Below, piece after piece: positions 8,825 to 19,700 of a stretch of 48,133 bases of DNA. Each line of letters opens with the position of its first letter. Position 1 is the first letter of the stretch. The position numbers and the translations under genes are program-made. Source of the DNA: an uncultured Pseudomonadota bacterium (GTDB taxonomy: Bacteria; Myxococcota_A; Bradymonadia; Bradymonadales; Bradymonadaceae); assembly GCA_950059285.1 (NCBI GenBank), contig CATLTV010000014.1, positions 1 to 48,133 of the forward strand. The letters are read 5' to 3'. The notes below the pieces were generated by a model, which did not search any database, was not told the origin of the DNA, and saw only the letters and a list, made by a program, of their open reading frames with translations.

Positions 8825-10135
8825 ATGCAATTACTTATCGCAGCAGGAAACCAAGACGATATCAACACTTACGGGAACCTTCCTGGAACGTTCGACGTGG
8901 GTGGAATCTCTCTGTCACAACGCGCCTTGCGCTCTGCCCACCTGGCAGGAATTACGCACGCGATCGTGATGGCTCCACGAGATCACAAGATCGTTCACGC
9001 CCTTCAACATGATCGCATCCTCAAAGATATGCACCTCTCCTTCGTGCATGATGCGCCTGCGCTTGATCAGATCTCCACACAACAGCTCGCTGAACTCCCT
9101 GGATTGCAAGAAGAATTTATCTTCGCACCAGGAGATCGCGTCCTGACCCCTGCGATCCTCAAGGACCTGCTCAAGTCGCCCAACGCGACCGCGATGTTTG
9201 ATGCTGATAACACGCTCATCGCCGCCAAGCTCACGCCTGGACATATCGAGGAGCTTGACCTCTGCGCCGATGCCACAACCATCGCACACAACTTGCACAT
9301 CACACGCTCCACAACAAAGGCTCCTGCTCTACTCAGTGTCCGTACACAGGAAGATGCAGCGACCGCCAAGGAAGCGCTGTTCAAGACCTTGCGTAAACCC
9401 TTGACACGCAGCGGCGATGGATTGACCGCTTACCTCATCAACCGCCCCATCAGCCTCACTGTCTCAAGGCAACTCATCAAGCTCCCTGTCACACCCAACC
9501 ACGTGACGTTCCTGAACCTCCTGCTTGGGATTTACGCGGGTTACATGCTGGCGAGCGGAAACTTTATGGGGATCGCGATAGGCGCGTTCTTGATGCAGCT
9601 CGTCTCTATCTTTGATGGCATCGATGGTGAGCTTGCCAGAATGAAGCTTCTGCAAAGCCCTCTTGGTGCATGGTTTGATGTCGTGGGCGATGATGTTGTG
9701 CGTGTCGCGACCATCGCAGGTCTTGGCATTAGCTGCTACAAGCTCAACCCCGACCCCATCTACCTGTGGGCCATGGCCGCAGGCACGTTTGGTATCCTGT
9801 CCACCGTGTTCACGCTTTATCGTGACCTCAAGGATGATAACAACGCCTCCCTGAACTCTGTGAAGTGGTTCTTTGAGGAAGAAGGTCGCAAACCTAGCCT
9901 CTGGCAAAACTTCCTGATCATCTTGAGCCTCATCCTCAAGCGCGACACCTACACACTGATCCTCATGGCGATTGCAGCCATGGGTTATCCTCAGGTCGCC
10001 TTGTTCGCCATGATTGTGGGAATTTGTATCATCACAACCACACACTTCATCCAGAAACTCATCGGTCTCCTCAAAGGCGATCAAGCTGATGTCGCGCTCT
10101 CCGCTCAGGAAGCCAAGGAGATGTCGCGCGCGTGA
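8825..10135 (+). CDS. CDP-alcohol phosphotransferase fused to a nucleotidyltransferase-like domain
   Basis: A 436-residue membrane enzyme. Residues 1-205 resemble a sugar/inositol-1-phosphate nucleotidyltransferase (start LLIAAGN, LPGTF, RALRSAHLAGI), but the canonical GxGTR loop is not intact, so this half may be inactive. Residues 225-425 are a CDP-OH-P transferase with several membrane helices and the full motif DG-x2-AR-x8-G-x3-D-x3-D at about 267-289 (DGELAR...GAWFDVVGD). This resembles the archaeal/bacterial IPCT-DIPPS architecture for di-myo-inositol phosphate, and also eubacterial CDP-alcohol phospholipid enzymes. An in-frame stop just upstream (8819-8821) limits the start to 8825 or later. 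It overlaps the next gene by four bases (GTGA), so coupling with the two glycosyltransferases is likely. Confidence 0.82.
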   Translation: MQLLIAAGNQDDINTYGNLPGTFDVGGISLSQRALRSAHLAGITHAIVMAPRDHKIVHALQHDRILKDMHLSFVHDAPALDQISTQQLAELPGLQEEFIFAPGDRVLTPAILKDLLKSPNATAMFDADNTLIAAKLTPGHIEELDLCADATTIAHNLHITRSTTKAPALLSVRTQEDAATAKEALFKTLRKPLTRSGDGLTAYLINRPISLTVSRQLIKLPVTPNHVTFLNLLLGIYAGYMLASGNFMGIAIGAFLMQLVSIFDGIDGELARMKLLQSPLGAWFDVVGDDVVRVATIAGLGISCYKLNPDPIYLWAMAAGTFGILSTVFTLYRDLKDDNNASLNSVKWFFEEEGRKPSLWQNFLIILSLILKRDTYTLILMAIAAMGYPQVALFAMIVGICIITTTHFIQKLIGLLKGDQADVALSAQEAKEMSRA

Positions 10136-11286
10136 GTACTGCACCCAAACGTGTCACGATCGATGCTCGCTACCTGCGCACCAAGCACAGCGGCATCGGT
10201 CGATACACCGAACAGTTTATTACACATATCCTCAAGCTCGACCCCGAGCTTCAGCTCCACCTCATCACTCACCCCGAGTCACCAGCCCCCTTTGGTGAAG
10301 CGCACCCACGTATCACTTACACGGTCTTTAATGCGCCTGCGAACTCCATCTCCACGCGTGCATCGCTGGCGAAGATCGTACACCGCACAAACCCCGATCT
10401 CTATCACTCACCGTTTAACTTCCTCCCTGCAAACCTTCAGGTCCCCTCCATCTTTACGCTGCATGATATTATGTGGCTCATTCATCCTGAATATTGCACA
10501 TCCTCGCGTGCAAGACGACTTGTGCAGGGTACGTTCTACCAACACGTCCTCTCGCATTCACTCCATGAAGCCTCTCAAGTGATGACCGTGTCTCATTACT
10601 CCAAAAAGGACATCGAGACGCACTACCCTCACACCAAAGGTAGAGTCCATGTGAGCTACAATGGACTTGACCCCTACTTCCACCCGATGGCTCCACACAA
10701 GACATGGGAGACCATCTCTCATCTCGTTCCTCCTCGACGTAAGTTTGTCCTCGTTGTGGGCCAGGGTTCTCCTTATAAAAATCACATCGGTGCCCTTGAA
10801 GGCTTCCTTGAAGCCTTCGCAGATGATCCTCAAATCTACCTTGTCATGGTTCGGAGGTTCTCACGTGGCACGGCTCCTCGCCTGAAACAACTGCTGCGCT
10901 CAAAAGCATTGAACTCACGACTGATCACGCTTGATTATGTCTCCGTAGAAGAGCTTCGCGCGCTCTACAACGCCGCAAGCTGCTTCCTTTTTCCCTCGAT
11001 TTATGAGGGATTTGGAATACCTCCACTTGAAGCCATGGCATGTGGCACTCCTGTTGTGGCGAGCAACATTGGCGCTCCTGCTGAAGTGTGTGGAGAGGCT
11101 GCTGAACTTGTCGATCCCTACGACTACAAGAGCATTGCACATGGTCTTAAACAGGTCATATACAACCCCTCTCAACGTGACTTGCGCATCCAACTTGGTC
11201 TGGAACATGTCAAGAAGTTCACCTGGGAACAATGCGCATCTCAAGTCCTAAACGCCTACACAAGTACGCTCCATGCTCAAGCCTGA
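10132..11286 (+). CDS. GT4-family glycosyltransferase
   Basis: A 384-residue GT-B enzyme starting with GTG inside the previous stop. The N-terminal acceptor domain begins TIDARYLRTKHSGIGRYTEQ, and the C-terminal donor domain has the GSPYKN loop and the EX7E motif in YEGFGIPPLEAMACGTPVV, typical of retaining GT4 enzymes that use NDP-sugars. It is the second gene of a tightly packed operon (CDP-alcohol phosphotransferase, GT4, GT4) and may glycosylate the lipid or phosphodiester made by the first enzyme (inference). It overlaps the next gene by 14 bases. Donor and acceptor are unknown. Confidence 0.9.
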   Translation: MSTAPKRVTIDARYLRTKHSGIGRYTEQFITHILKLDPELQLHLITHPESPAPFGEAHPRITYTVFNAPANSISTRASLAKIVHRTNPDLYHSPFNFLPANLQVPSIFTLHDIMWLIHPEYCTSSRARRLVQGTFYQHVLSHSLHEASQVMTVSHYSKKDIETHYPHTKGRVHVSYNGLDPYFHPMAPHKTWETISHLVPPRRKFVLVVGQGSPYKNHIGALEGFLEAFADDPQIYLVMVRRFSRGTAPRLKQLLRSKALNSRLITLDYVSVEELRALYNAASCFLFPSIYEGFGIPPLEAMACGTPVVASNIGAPAEVCGEAAELVDPYDYKSIAHGLKQVIYNPSQRDLRIQLGLEHVKKFTWEQCASQVLNAYTSTLHAQA

Positions 11287-12442
11287 ATACCCCCCTTGCA
11301 TCCTTCTTGACGCCCGCAACCTCACGGACACACCTGCTGGCGTGGGCAACTATGCCAAAAACCTCATCCCTCGCCTCGTCGAACAAGCAGGTGACGCGAT
11401 GCGCTGGATTGTCATTCGTCATGAGAGCAACCTCACACCGCTCCATACGCTCGACGATCCATCTCGTTATATGGAGCTATCATCACCACACAACCATGGT
11501 GACCTGCGTGACTTCGCGCTTGGCAGCGCAGACTTGCACAAGTGGCTTCGCACCTGGGGGCCTGTGGATATCGTCCATGATCTCTTTCATATCAGCCCCT
11601 TTCGCTGGTTTAACTTCGGACCCCACTACCAGCCAAAGTTCATCACCACACTCCATGACTTCATCTGGATCGATCACCCGCTGGCCTCACAACCCACGCT
11701 CTCCAAGGCGCTCTGGGTCAAGACCTTTGGTACGCTGAGCATCCCTCACACCATTTATCACTCCGATCACGTCATCTGTGTCAGCGAGGCCACCCGTGAA
11801 CGCGCGAGCCTCTGGCTTGACCCTGGCGCATCCTCTGTCATCGCTCATGGTGTTCACCCCTCCTTCTTTGAGCAACCTCCTGCGCTCCCAGAAGCGCTCA
11901 TCAACGAGATCGCCAACGAGCCCTACATCTGTTGTGTCAGTAACGATAAACGCTACAAAAACGTGGACATCCTCCTGCAAGCGTTTGCTGCACATCGACG
12001 TCGACACCAGACAGGAAAACTTGTGCTGGTCGGTAAATATCAGAGGTTGCGTCACATGGCTGCTGAGCTTGGCATATCCGATCATGTTGTATTCACTGGC
12101 ATTTTAAACCAAAATCAAATGCACGCTGTCGTCGCACATGGCACACTCTTTGTCTTCCCTTCACTGGTGGAAGGCTTCGGGCTACCCCCTCTTGAAGCGA
12201 TGGCATGTGGTGTCCCCACTGCCATCGCGGACATCGAGCCCATGCGATCCATCGCTGACAGTGGAGCGATGCGCTTTGACCCCCACAACCCTGAAGAGCT
12301 TGGACTGATTATCTCACGACAGCTTCAACGCGAGGACCTCCACCAACACTGGAAAGAGAGAGCACAACAGCGCGCCAGACAGTTCACATGGGAACGCTGC
12401 GCCCAACACACGCTTGATGTGTATCGCAACCTGCTCACTTGA
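11273..12442 (+). CDS. GT4-family glycosyltransferase, second copy
   Basis: A 389-residue GT-B enzyme like its upstream neighbour. It begins CILLDARNLTDTPAGVGNYAKNL and carries SNDKRYKN in the donor domain and the EX7E motif VEGFGLPPLEAMACGVP. The ATG lies inside the end of the preceding gene, which supports translational coupling. The two enzymes share the same plan (DAR..., G(I/V)G.Y), suggesting an old duplication that then diverged to add consecutive sugars. It ends 51 bp before the radical SAM gene, with no obvious terminator in between. Confidence 0.9.
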   Translation: MLKPEYPPCILLDARNLTDTPAGVGNYAKNLIPRLVEQAGDAMRWIVIRHESNLTPLHTLDDPSRYMELSSPHNHGDLRDFALGSADLHKWLRTWGPVDIVHDLFHISPFRWFNFGPHYQPKFITTLHDFIWIDHPLASQPTLSKALWVKTFGTLSIPHTIYHSDHVICVSEATRERASLWLDPGASSVIAHGVHPSFFEQPPALPEALINEIANEPYICCVSNDKRYKNVDILLQAFAAHRRRHQTGKLVLVGKYQRLRHMAAELGISDHVVFTGILNQNQMHAVVAHGTLFVFPSLVEGFGLPPLEAMACGVPTAIADIEPMRSIADSGAMRFDPHNPEELGLIISRQLQREDLHQHWKERAQQRARQFTWERCAQHTLDVYRNLLT

Positions 12443-12493
12443 AACATGCACCTGCTTGCATCCTGATCTCGCGCGTTGTAGAAGTAACTTCTG

Positions 12494-14092
12494 ATGAGTC
12501 TGAGCATCATGTGCTCACCCTTTTACTTGCGTTCACAACACTATAGGTCCACATTGAGCACTAGCTTCGAGTTAAAACAGGAAGTCTCCCAACGCCTGGA
12601 AGACGAGCAGGGAACAATCTACAAGGAGGGCTCTCGCCGTATCGCCCTCGTCTATCCCTCACCCTATCGTATCGGCATGAGTTCGCTCGGTTTTCAGGTT
12701 ATTTACCGACTCCTCAACGAGCGAAAGGACACCGTGTGTGAGCGAAGCTTCTTGCCCGATGATGTTGAAGCCTATCGCAAAAATCGCACACCACTGTTCA
12801 CTTATGAATCGCAGACACCTGTGGGCGATCATGATGTCATCGCACTCTCTGTGGCGTATGAAACAGAAGTCCTCGGCATGCTTGATTGCTTTGACCTGTC
12901 GGGCATCCCCTTTTATGCCGATGAGCGCGATGAAAGCCATCCTCTGATCTTGATTGGTGGCCCGCTTACATTCTCAAACCCGCTCCCCGTGGCTCCCTTT
13001 GCGGATGTCATGATTATGGGCGAGGGCGATGAGCTTGTTGGTGTACTCATGGACTGGTACGACAGCGCGTCGAGCAAGCAACAGTTCCTTGAAGAGGTCG
13101 CGCTCTTACCTGGCGTGTATGTCCCTCAAATCCATGGTGAAACGCTCAGACCTGTGGCGCAGGCAAACGACAGGTTCTTGCCTGCTTACAGCCCCATTAT
13201 CACGCCCAACACAGAGCTCTCATCCATGCACCTTGTGGAGAATGCGCGTGGTTGTCACCGAGGCTGCACCTTCTGTGTGATGCGTCGTACCACCAACATG
13301 GGCATGCGTACCGTGGAGCCAGAGGTGGTCCTCTCCACCATTCCAGACCATGCAAAGCGTGTCGGACTTGTTGGAGCTGCAACCACAGATCACCCGAGGA
13401 TCAAGGATATCATGCGACCGATTGTTGAATCAGGACGCGGACTTGGCCTCTCGAGTCTACGCGCAGATCGACTCGACGCAGAATTCATCGACCTGCTCGC
13501 ACAGGGTGGAGCACGCACGCTCACCATCGCATCGGATGGCTCAAGCCAGCGCATGCGTGATATCGCCAAAAAGAACATCAAGGAAAAGCACCTCATCAAG
13601 GCGGCAGAGTTCGTGCGCGACTCAAACCTCTCACTGCTCAAACTCTACATGGTCATCGCCTACCCCGAAGAAACCATGGAAGATATTGATGAGATGTGTG
13701 ATTTCCTGCTCGAACTCTCCAAGATCTCTCGTGTGGCTCTTGGCATGAGCCCTCTGGTTGCCAAGAAAAACACACCCCTTGATGGCGCACCTTTTGAGGA
13801 TCAAAAAAGCCTTGAGCGCAAGATCAAGCACGTGCACAAACGACTCAACCGCAAGGTTGAGATTCGTTCCACGTCGGTTCGCTGGTCGTGGATTGAATAT
13901 CACCTTGCTCAAGGCGGCTTTGAAATGGCCAAGGTCGCCGTGGATGTCTGGAAAGATGGCGGTGGATATTCTGCCTGGAAGCGCGCCATTAAACGTCACG
14001 GCTTCACACCTGCACCGCTCAGAAAACCAGAATCAAACAAGCTTACACCTGGCGCACTCCTTTCGAGTGAGCACATGATTCAACCACGGTAA
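12494..14092 (+). CDS. B12-binding-type radical SAM protein
   Basis: About 532 residues from ATG 12494. The cluster motif C-x3-C-x2-C (CHRGCTFC) is near residue 254, inside ENARGCHRGCTFCVMRR. The region before it (ALVYPSPYRIGMSSLG, GGPLTFSNPLP, DVMIMGEGDE) is the cobalamin-binding-like Rossmann domain of this family (TIGR03960-like), often paired with a DUF2344 protein. No such partner is seen here. The chemistry is unknown. The first ~20 residues look unlike the family, so TTG at 12554 with AGG seven nt upstream is a possible true start. It may be transcribed with the glycosyltransferases. The end is followed by the palindrome at 14176. Confidence 0.85.
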   Translation: MSLSIMCSPFYLRSQHYRSTLSTSFELKQEVSQRLEDEQGTIYKEGSRRIALVYPSPYRIGMSSLGFQVIYRLLNERKDTVCERSFLPDDVEAYRKNRTPLFTYESQTPVGDHDVIALSVAYETEVLGMLDCFDLSGIPFYADERDESHPLILIGGPLTFSNPLPVAPFADVMIMGEGDELVGVLMDWYDSASSKQQFLEEVALLPGVYVPQIHGETLRPVAQANDRFLPAYSPIITPNTELSSMHLVENARGCHRGCTFCVMRRTTNMGMRTVEPEVVLSTIPDHAKRVGLVGAATTDHPRIKDIMRPIVESGRGLGLSSLRADRLDAEFIDLLAQGGARTLTIASDGSSQRMRDIAKKNIKEKHLIKAAEFVRDSNLSLLKLYMVIAYPEETMEDIDEMCDFLLELSKISRVALGMSPLVAKKNTPLDGAPFEDQKSLERKIKHVHKRLNRKVEIRSTSVRWSWIEYHLAQGGFEMAKVAVDVWKDGGGYSAWKRAIKRHGFTPAPLRKPESNKLTPGALLSSEHMIQPR

Positions 14093-14175
14093 AAACATCT
14101 GCATGACAAACCCTTGAAATTATGAAAGAACCAGACGATCTTGAACACCAAGATGTCATCGAAGTTTTGACGTAA

Positions 14176-14249
14176 GAGACGAAAAAGAGCCAGAGGGGGC
14201 GGCCAGTTGACTAGTCAACAGGCCGCCCCCTCTGGCTCTTTTTCGTCTC
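14176..14249. terminator. Near-perfect long inverted repeat terminator
   Basis: Arms 14176-14204 and 14221-14249 pair fully. The 16-nt middle is itself palindromic (GTTGACTAGTCAAC), leaving a single A-A mismatch pair. The GC core GGGGGCGGCC is followed by GGCTCTTTTTCG on both strands. It lies between the convergent radical SAM and glucan phosphorylase genes. Confidence 0.85.
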
Positions 14250-14319
14250 CTGGATCAGACCAATCTTCTCCTCTTTTCTTTGGGGCAAGCTCCGCGACGG
14301 GAGCTCAGGTCAACAGAAC

Positions 14320-16425
14320 CTAAACAGATGGTGATCCAGAGGCAGGCAAGTAAGAGCCTCTCAGGTAATCAAGCAACATGCGGTTGGCGTTGAACCTCCA
14401 ACCAAGGCTTGCCTTGGCCCACAAAACTCGACGCATCCACTGCTCGGAGAAATCACCTCCATCATTTTGATAATAAAGAGGAATCACCTCACCTTCGAGC
14501 ACCTTATAAAGCGCCTTCACATCATGTGCATCCTGAGCATCTGCTGACGCGAACTCCTCACCATTGCCAATCGCAAAACCATTGAGACCGTCGTAGCCTT
14601 CAGCCCACCAGCCATCGAGCACAGAGCAGTTTAACGCGCCGCTGTAAATCACCTTCTGACCACTTGTTCCGCATGCTTCCTGTGGACGACGCGGGTTGTT
14701 CAACCACACGTCCACGCCTTGCAACATATGACGTGCGATGTTGATGTCATAATCCTCAAGGAACACCACGCGGCCACGGAATTCAGGATCAAGAGAAGCT
14801 CTGATCACTTCCTGAATCAATGCCTTACCACCATCATCATGAGGGTGCGCCTTGCCAGCAAAGACAAACTGCACAGGGCGATCCTCATCTTGAATCATTG
14901 CCTTGAAGCGCTCCATGTCTTTGAGCAACAATGTGGCGCGCTTGTAGGTCGCAAAACGCCTCGCAAATCCAATTGTCAGCACATCTTCTCTGAAGCCGCT
15001 GCCAATGCGCTCGCCGCCCTCTCCCTGACCAAGCGTCGATGTGGAGACGCGCTCCTGAATAAAGGAGAGCAACTTGCGCTTGAGCTGCTGACGCACACTC
15101 CAGAGCTCACGATGATCGACATCAAGCAAGGACTTCCAGATTTCGGGGTTATGCTGTTCTTGCTCCCAGCCCTCTGGCAGGTGTTTGTTGTACAGCTCTC
15201 GCATTTCTGCGGCGAGGAAGCTTGGCATGTGAACACCATTGGTGACGTGACCAATGGGGATATCTTCAATGGGTCGTGTGGGATACAAACCTCGCCACAT
15301 CAGACGACTTACTTCACCATGCAAGTTACTGACACCATTACGATGTTCGCTCATTTTGATCGCCAGCACAGTCATGCAAAATGTCTCTCTGGTATCTCCA
15401 GAGCGCACGCGACCAAGGTCATGGAAGGTGCGATGGTCAAGCCCAAGACGCTCTCTGAGAGGAGCCATTGTGCCCTCGAACAACTCAAGCGAGAAGCGGT
15501 CATGCCCTGCGGGCACAGGTGTGTGTGTAGTAAAGACTGTCTGACGCGCCACACGACGCCTCGCCACATCAAAGCTGATACCTTGCTGCGTCATGAGCGT
15601 GTAACACATCTCAAGCGGAGCAAATGCTGAGTGTCCCTCATTCAGGTGCAGCGCTCCAGGACGCACGCCGAGCGCAGAGAGTAACCTCACACCACCCACG
15701 CCAAGCAACAACTCCTGACGAATACGCACGCGACGATCTCCACCATAAAGACGCGCGGTCAATGCACGATCTTCTTCGGAGTTTTTCTCCACATTAGCAT
15801 CAAGCAAGTACAGTGAGTTGCGGCCAATGTTCATCTTCCACACCTGTGCAAAGATGTCACCCTCACCACTATCCACAACGATCTCAACAGGTTGACCATC
15901 ATCACCACACACAAGCTCGATTGGAAGCTCGTTGACATTGGCCTCATCGTAGCGCTGTTGCTGCCAACCATTCTCATCCATGCTCTGCTGGAAGTAACCA
16001 CTCGCATAAAAAAGCCCGATTCCCATGATAGGAATCGAGAGGTCGCTTGCAGCCTTCATATGATCGCCAGCGAGAATACCCAGCCCACCAGAATAAATGC
16101 GAAGTGACTCATGCAAACCAAATTCAGCACAAAAATAAGCCACGGGAGCACGATGTAGCTTGCCTGCCTCCATGCACGCTTCAGGACCACACTCGCTGAG
16201 ATACTGGCGCTGACGAGTCAACAACTCCTGACCCTTGGCGTGAAGATCCTCTCGACCCTCATAGCCTTCGCCTGCATCTTTGGAGCGCTCCACAAATGCG
16301 ACAGGGTTATGACCAACCTCTTCCCAGAGCGATGGGTTCAGCTCATGAAACAACTGCCAAACCTCGGGTTGCCAGCTCCACCACACATTGGAAGAAACTT
16401 CACTCAACACATTGATAAAACTCAT
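14320..16425 (-). CDS. glgP: Alpha-glucan (glycogen/maltodextrin) phosphorylase
   Basis: A 701-residue enzyme that releases glucose-1-phosphate from alpha-1,4-glucans using pyridoxal phosphate. It has the short bacterial/archaeal form (TIGR02094-like) rather than the ~800-residue E. coli form. N-terminal landmarks are NVWWSW, VAYFCAEFGLHESLRIYSGG and AGDHMKAASDL; TTHTPVPAGHDRF lies in the middle. The PLP region has Lys591 in GTSGQK, followed by SVLDGWWAEGYDG. GGAG sits about 10 nt before the ATG. Gene-end convergence with the radical SAM gene shares the 14176 palindrome. It is divergent from the RCC1 lipoprotein gene, and a palindrome lies in its leader. Confidence 0.93.
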   Translation of the reverse strand: MSFINVLSEVSSNVWWSWQPEVWQLFHELNPSLWEEVGHNPVAFVERSKDAGEGYEGREDLHAKGQELLTRQRQYLSECGPEACMEAGKLHRAPVAYFCAEFGLHESLRIYSGGLGILAGDHMKAASDLSIPIMGIGLFYASGYFQQSMDENGWQQQRYDEANVNELPIELVCGDDGQPVEIVVDSGEGDIFAQVWKMNIGRNSLYLLDANVEKNSEEDRALTARLYGGDRRVRIRQELLLGVGGVRLLSALGVRPGALHLNEGHSAFAPLEMCYTLMTQQGISFDVARRRVARQTVFTTHTPVPAGHDRFSLELFEGTMAPLRERLGLDHRTFHDLGRVRSGDTRETFCMTVLAIKMSEHRNGVSNLHGEVSRLMWRGLYPTRPIEDIPIGHVTNGVHMPSFLAAEMRELYNKHLPEGWEQEQHNPEIWKSLLDVDHRELWSVRQQLKRKLLSFIQERVSTSTLGQGEGGERIGSGFREDVLTIGFARRFATYKRATLLLKDMERFKAMIQDEDRPVQFVFAGKAHPHDDGGKALIQEVIRASLDPEFRGRVVFLEDYDINIARHMLQGVDVWLNNPRRPQEACGTSGQKVIYSGALNCSVLDGWWAEGYDGLNGFAIGNGEEFASADAQDAHDVKALYKVLEGEVIPLYYQNDGGDFSEQWMRRVLWAKASLGWRFNANRMLLDYLRGSYLPASGSPSV

Positions 16426-16777
16426 ATTTTATATCTCCACAAAAGTGTTCTAAATATAGTTAGAACGTGTTTTAAAACCTTGACCAACAAGGTAGAGTAA
16501 GACGATTTCAAGCGCCATGCTCATCCAAACATGGAGATGCAACGCAGCTCATGGCATCATGAGAGCATCACATTGGGGCTTGAATGTGCCTCACGCATCC
16601 GATGGGAGGGAGGGTTTTGAAACACGTTCCTGGTCACGCCAGTACAAAGGCGTCGAGAATCTCCATGCTTATCACGAGATATTCTGGAGCAATACCCTTA
16701 TTTTATGGCACAATGGGTTCGACACAACTCGAATCCCATACATTCATCCCCTCCTACACACCCTCAAGTTGCGGATC
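16426..16777. other. Divergent promoter interval glgP / RCC1 gene
   Basis: About 350 bp between the divergent glgP and RCC1-lipoprotein starts. The reading frame of the RCC1 gene extends back to 16517, but the first 87 residues show no signal peptide and look unlike a mature protein. AT-rich sequence near 16430-16480 is the likely glgP promoter. Confidence 0.5.
16447..16466. promoter_or_regulatory. Palindromic operator candidate upstream of glgP
   Basis: GTTCTAA (16447-16453) and TTAGAAC (16460-16466) form a 7-bp inverted repeat with a 6-bp AT spacer, 21 bp upstream of the glgP start. The size and position fit a dimeric repressor site. The regulator is unknown. Confidence 0.4.
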
Positions 16778-19700
16778 ATGACTCACATCAAAGCCAGTCT
16801 CTACACCAGATATATCCTGAGCATATCAACACTTTCTCTCCTCTCGGCATGCGTCACGCCTCCTGAAGAAGAGACCCCATCTCAGCAGGCCGATATGGAT
16901 ACATCGCCAGATGGTGGCGTGATACCACTCGCGGCCATCAAGAATATTGAGATCGTCCTCAACGGCACAACACCAGGACAAAAGCTTGCGGTCAAACAGG
17001 GGCAACAACTACAGCTCAAGGTTCAGGCGTTCGATACCACGGGTAAACTTATCAGTGATAATGTGATCAGCCAGTCCTCCGTACTCTTCTCCGATCTCTA
17101 TGAGGAATCGGGCACCTACTTAGATGAGATGGGTGTTGTTCAGGAAACTACAATCATCCCCCGAGAGTCCTTGAACCTGGAGCTACAGGGCAACATCATC
17201 AAGGTTCTGGAACGTGGCATCTCTTCAATCGAGGTCAACGTCAACACCGCTGATGGCATCCTCTCCGATACGGTGGTTCTTGATGCGTCCACGACATCAA
17301 GCCTCTTTGGTACACTCCCCAAGATTACGACATTACGCAAAGGTGAGCCCCTCAAGCTTGATGCATCACTCACTGTCCAGGAGAGCCCAAACTCCGACCC
17401 CGTTCCGCTCATCCCACTGTGCGCACCTGAAGGCACTATCACCACAAGCGGTGCAATCACCGTCTACTCGGCCAAGCCCAACACCGATCCTGACGCCACC
17501 TCTCCTTTTGTTTTGTCTGATGACCTCACGTTTAACAATAGCCATATTGTTCAAGGAGATAGAACAGGCATCGGCACGCTCTCCATCGAGTGCACAAAGC
17601 TCGCTGAATATGGGCTCCCCACATCGCTTGAATACTTCTTCCGCGTGGAATCAGCCACAGAGGTCAAGGCTGGTGCAGAACACACCTGCTCACTGATACG
17701 ACCGCAACGAAGCGCCACCGAGAACATCAGCAGCAACCTTCTGTGCTGGGGCAAAAACGAACGCGGACAGGTGGGTACGCTCCTTGGTGGACGACGACAG
17801 GATGTCACCACCCCCACACAGATCTTCGCAGCATCACAAGGTCCCATCGATATCGATACGGGCGCAGAGCATTCCTGCGCTATCGTTGGTGGAGCTGACA
17901 TTGAATCGGGCACACGCTCGGGCAATATCTACTGCTGGGGCGATAACCGCCATGGCCAGAGCGTCCCACTTGAACGCGAAAATGCACCCAAGGACCAGGT
18001 CTCATCGACCCTTCCAAGCCTCTTTGCTGCACCTGTCCCGCTCCAGGTCACCTACATGAAGTTTGCGCAAGTCTGCACAGGTCAAAACTACAGCTGTGCG
18101 CTCAGTGATCAGGGCCGCCTGCTGTGCTGGGGACAAAACTCACACGGACAGCTTGGTGATGCCACGGAACTTGACCAACGCCTCAACCTCCCCACCGAAG
18201 TGTTCCATGATCGCCGCTACCTTGAGGTAAGCTGCGGAGATCATCATGTCTGCGCCACCACAACACAGGGCCAGAGTGAATGCTGGGGACGCAACAATCA
18301 CGCACAACTGGGGCAAGATCCCGCCACATATCCTCTGAGTCAAACCCCTCTCCCCCTGACTCAAAACAACACCCCCTTCAACTTTGAAGCGCTCTTCCTT
18401 GGCCCCAACACGAGCTGTGGTAGCCAGGACAACGCCCTGTATTGTTGGGGGAATAACAGGAATCACCAGATCTCCGACTTCGTCAATGAAAAGACAGTCA
18501 AATCACCTGTCAAAATCGATCTCTCCACACGCACCGACGAACGCGTAGAATCCATCTCCATGAGCGCTCGCCATACCTGCGCCATCACCACATCAAACCA
18601 GCTCGCCACTGACGAAGCCAGCGCATGCCTCATTCCAACACTGGACATGCAAGACTTCAGCATCGACCCCGTCACAAACAAGCCCGTCAACTTCATGCGT
18701 GTGGATGGCACCTGCGCAGACCGAGGTACAAACAAAACCGTCCGTGATGCGTGGCTCACCGACAACACACCAGGCATCTACTCTGACTGCACCACCACAC
18801 GCCACTACTGCTGGGGCGATGCGCAGTGGGGACAGGCCATCGACATCAGCGCCCCCCATCCCCCCCCACCACGACTGCTCTCCTGTCAGGCCATCCCGCC
18901 TGAAGGAACTCCTGTACGACACGATGCATACAAGACTATCACCACAGGCGATATGCACTCCTGCATGGCAGGCCGAACCACCGCAAGCACACGCGATGCA
19001 GTCACCAAACAGATCAGCGTCGACACCAAGGAAAAGGTCTGGTGTTGGGGCCGTACAGACAATGGAAAGTTGGGAAGTAGAAGCACGGACATTATCACTC
19101 CCTCCGCAGAATCCACATTCAAGCGGCTCGCACAAACGCCATCTGCAACAAGCGATAACCTGCTGGACCAACGAGGAAAAAAGGTAGGACAACCAAGGCA
19201 GCTCGCCATTGGTGGTGGTCATAGCTGCATCCGAACCTGCTTGCCAGGAGATAACCCCAACAGCGAATCAGGAGACTCATGCGAGAGGCTCTTTGATGCA
19301 CAGCATCACATCCTGTGTTGGGGCTCCAATGCCTATGGCCAACACGCCAAACTGGACGGCTTCAATGTACAATCATCCTTGAGCTCTACCGCCCCTTCGG
19401 CATTCCAAATCCAAGCCACCACAGCGTCCATGAGCCACACCATTCAGGACATCACCAGTGGCTCAAATCACCTGTGCACAAGCTTCCAATCCTTCCAACG
19501 CACCAACGCCGAAGATCCTCGTCACACATGGACTCAAACCAAAAGCTTGCGTTGTTGGGGTAACAGCTCACATGGTCAAGCAGGCGCCGCCAGCCAGCCA
19601 AACAGCACGCTGGCAAATCCAACAACAGGTATTGGAGGCGGTGCTGACGCAGAATGCCAGGCCACCAACTTCCCTGATAGAATGGGAAACATACACACCT

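Noticed and set aside
14719-15630. A 303-codon plus-strand frame opposite glgP
   Set aside because: Shadow of a glucan phosphorylase with clear motifs; translation shows no domain.
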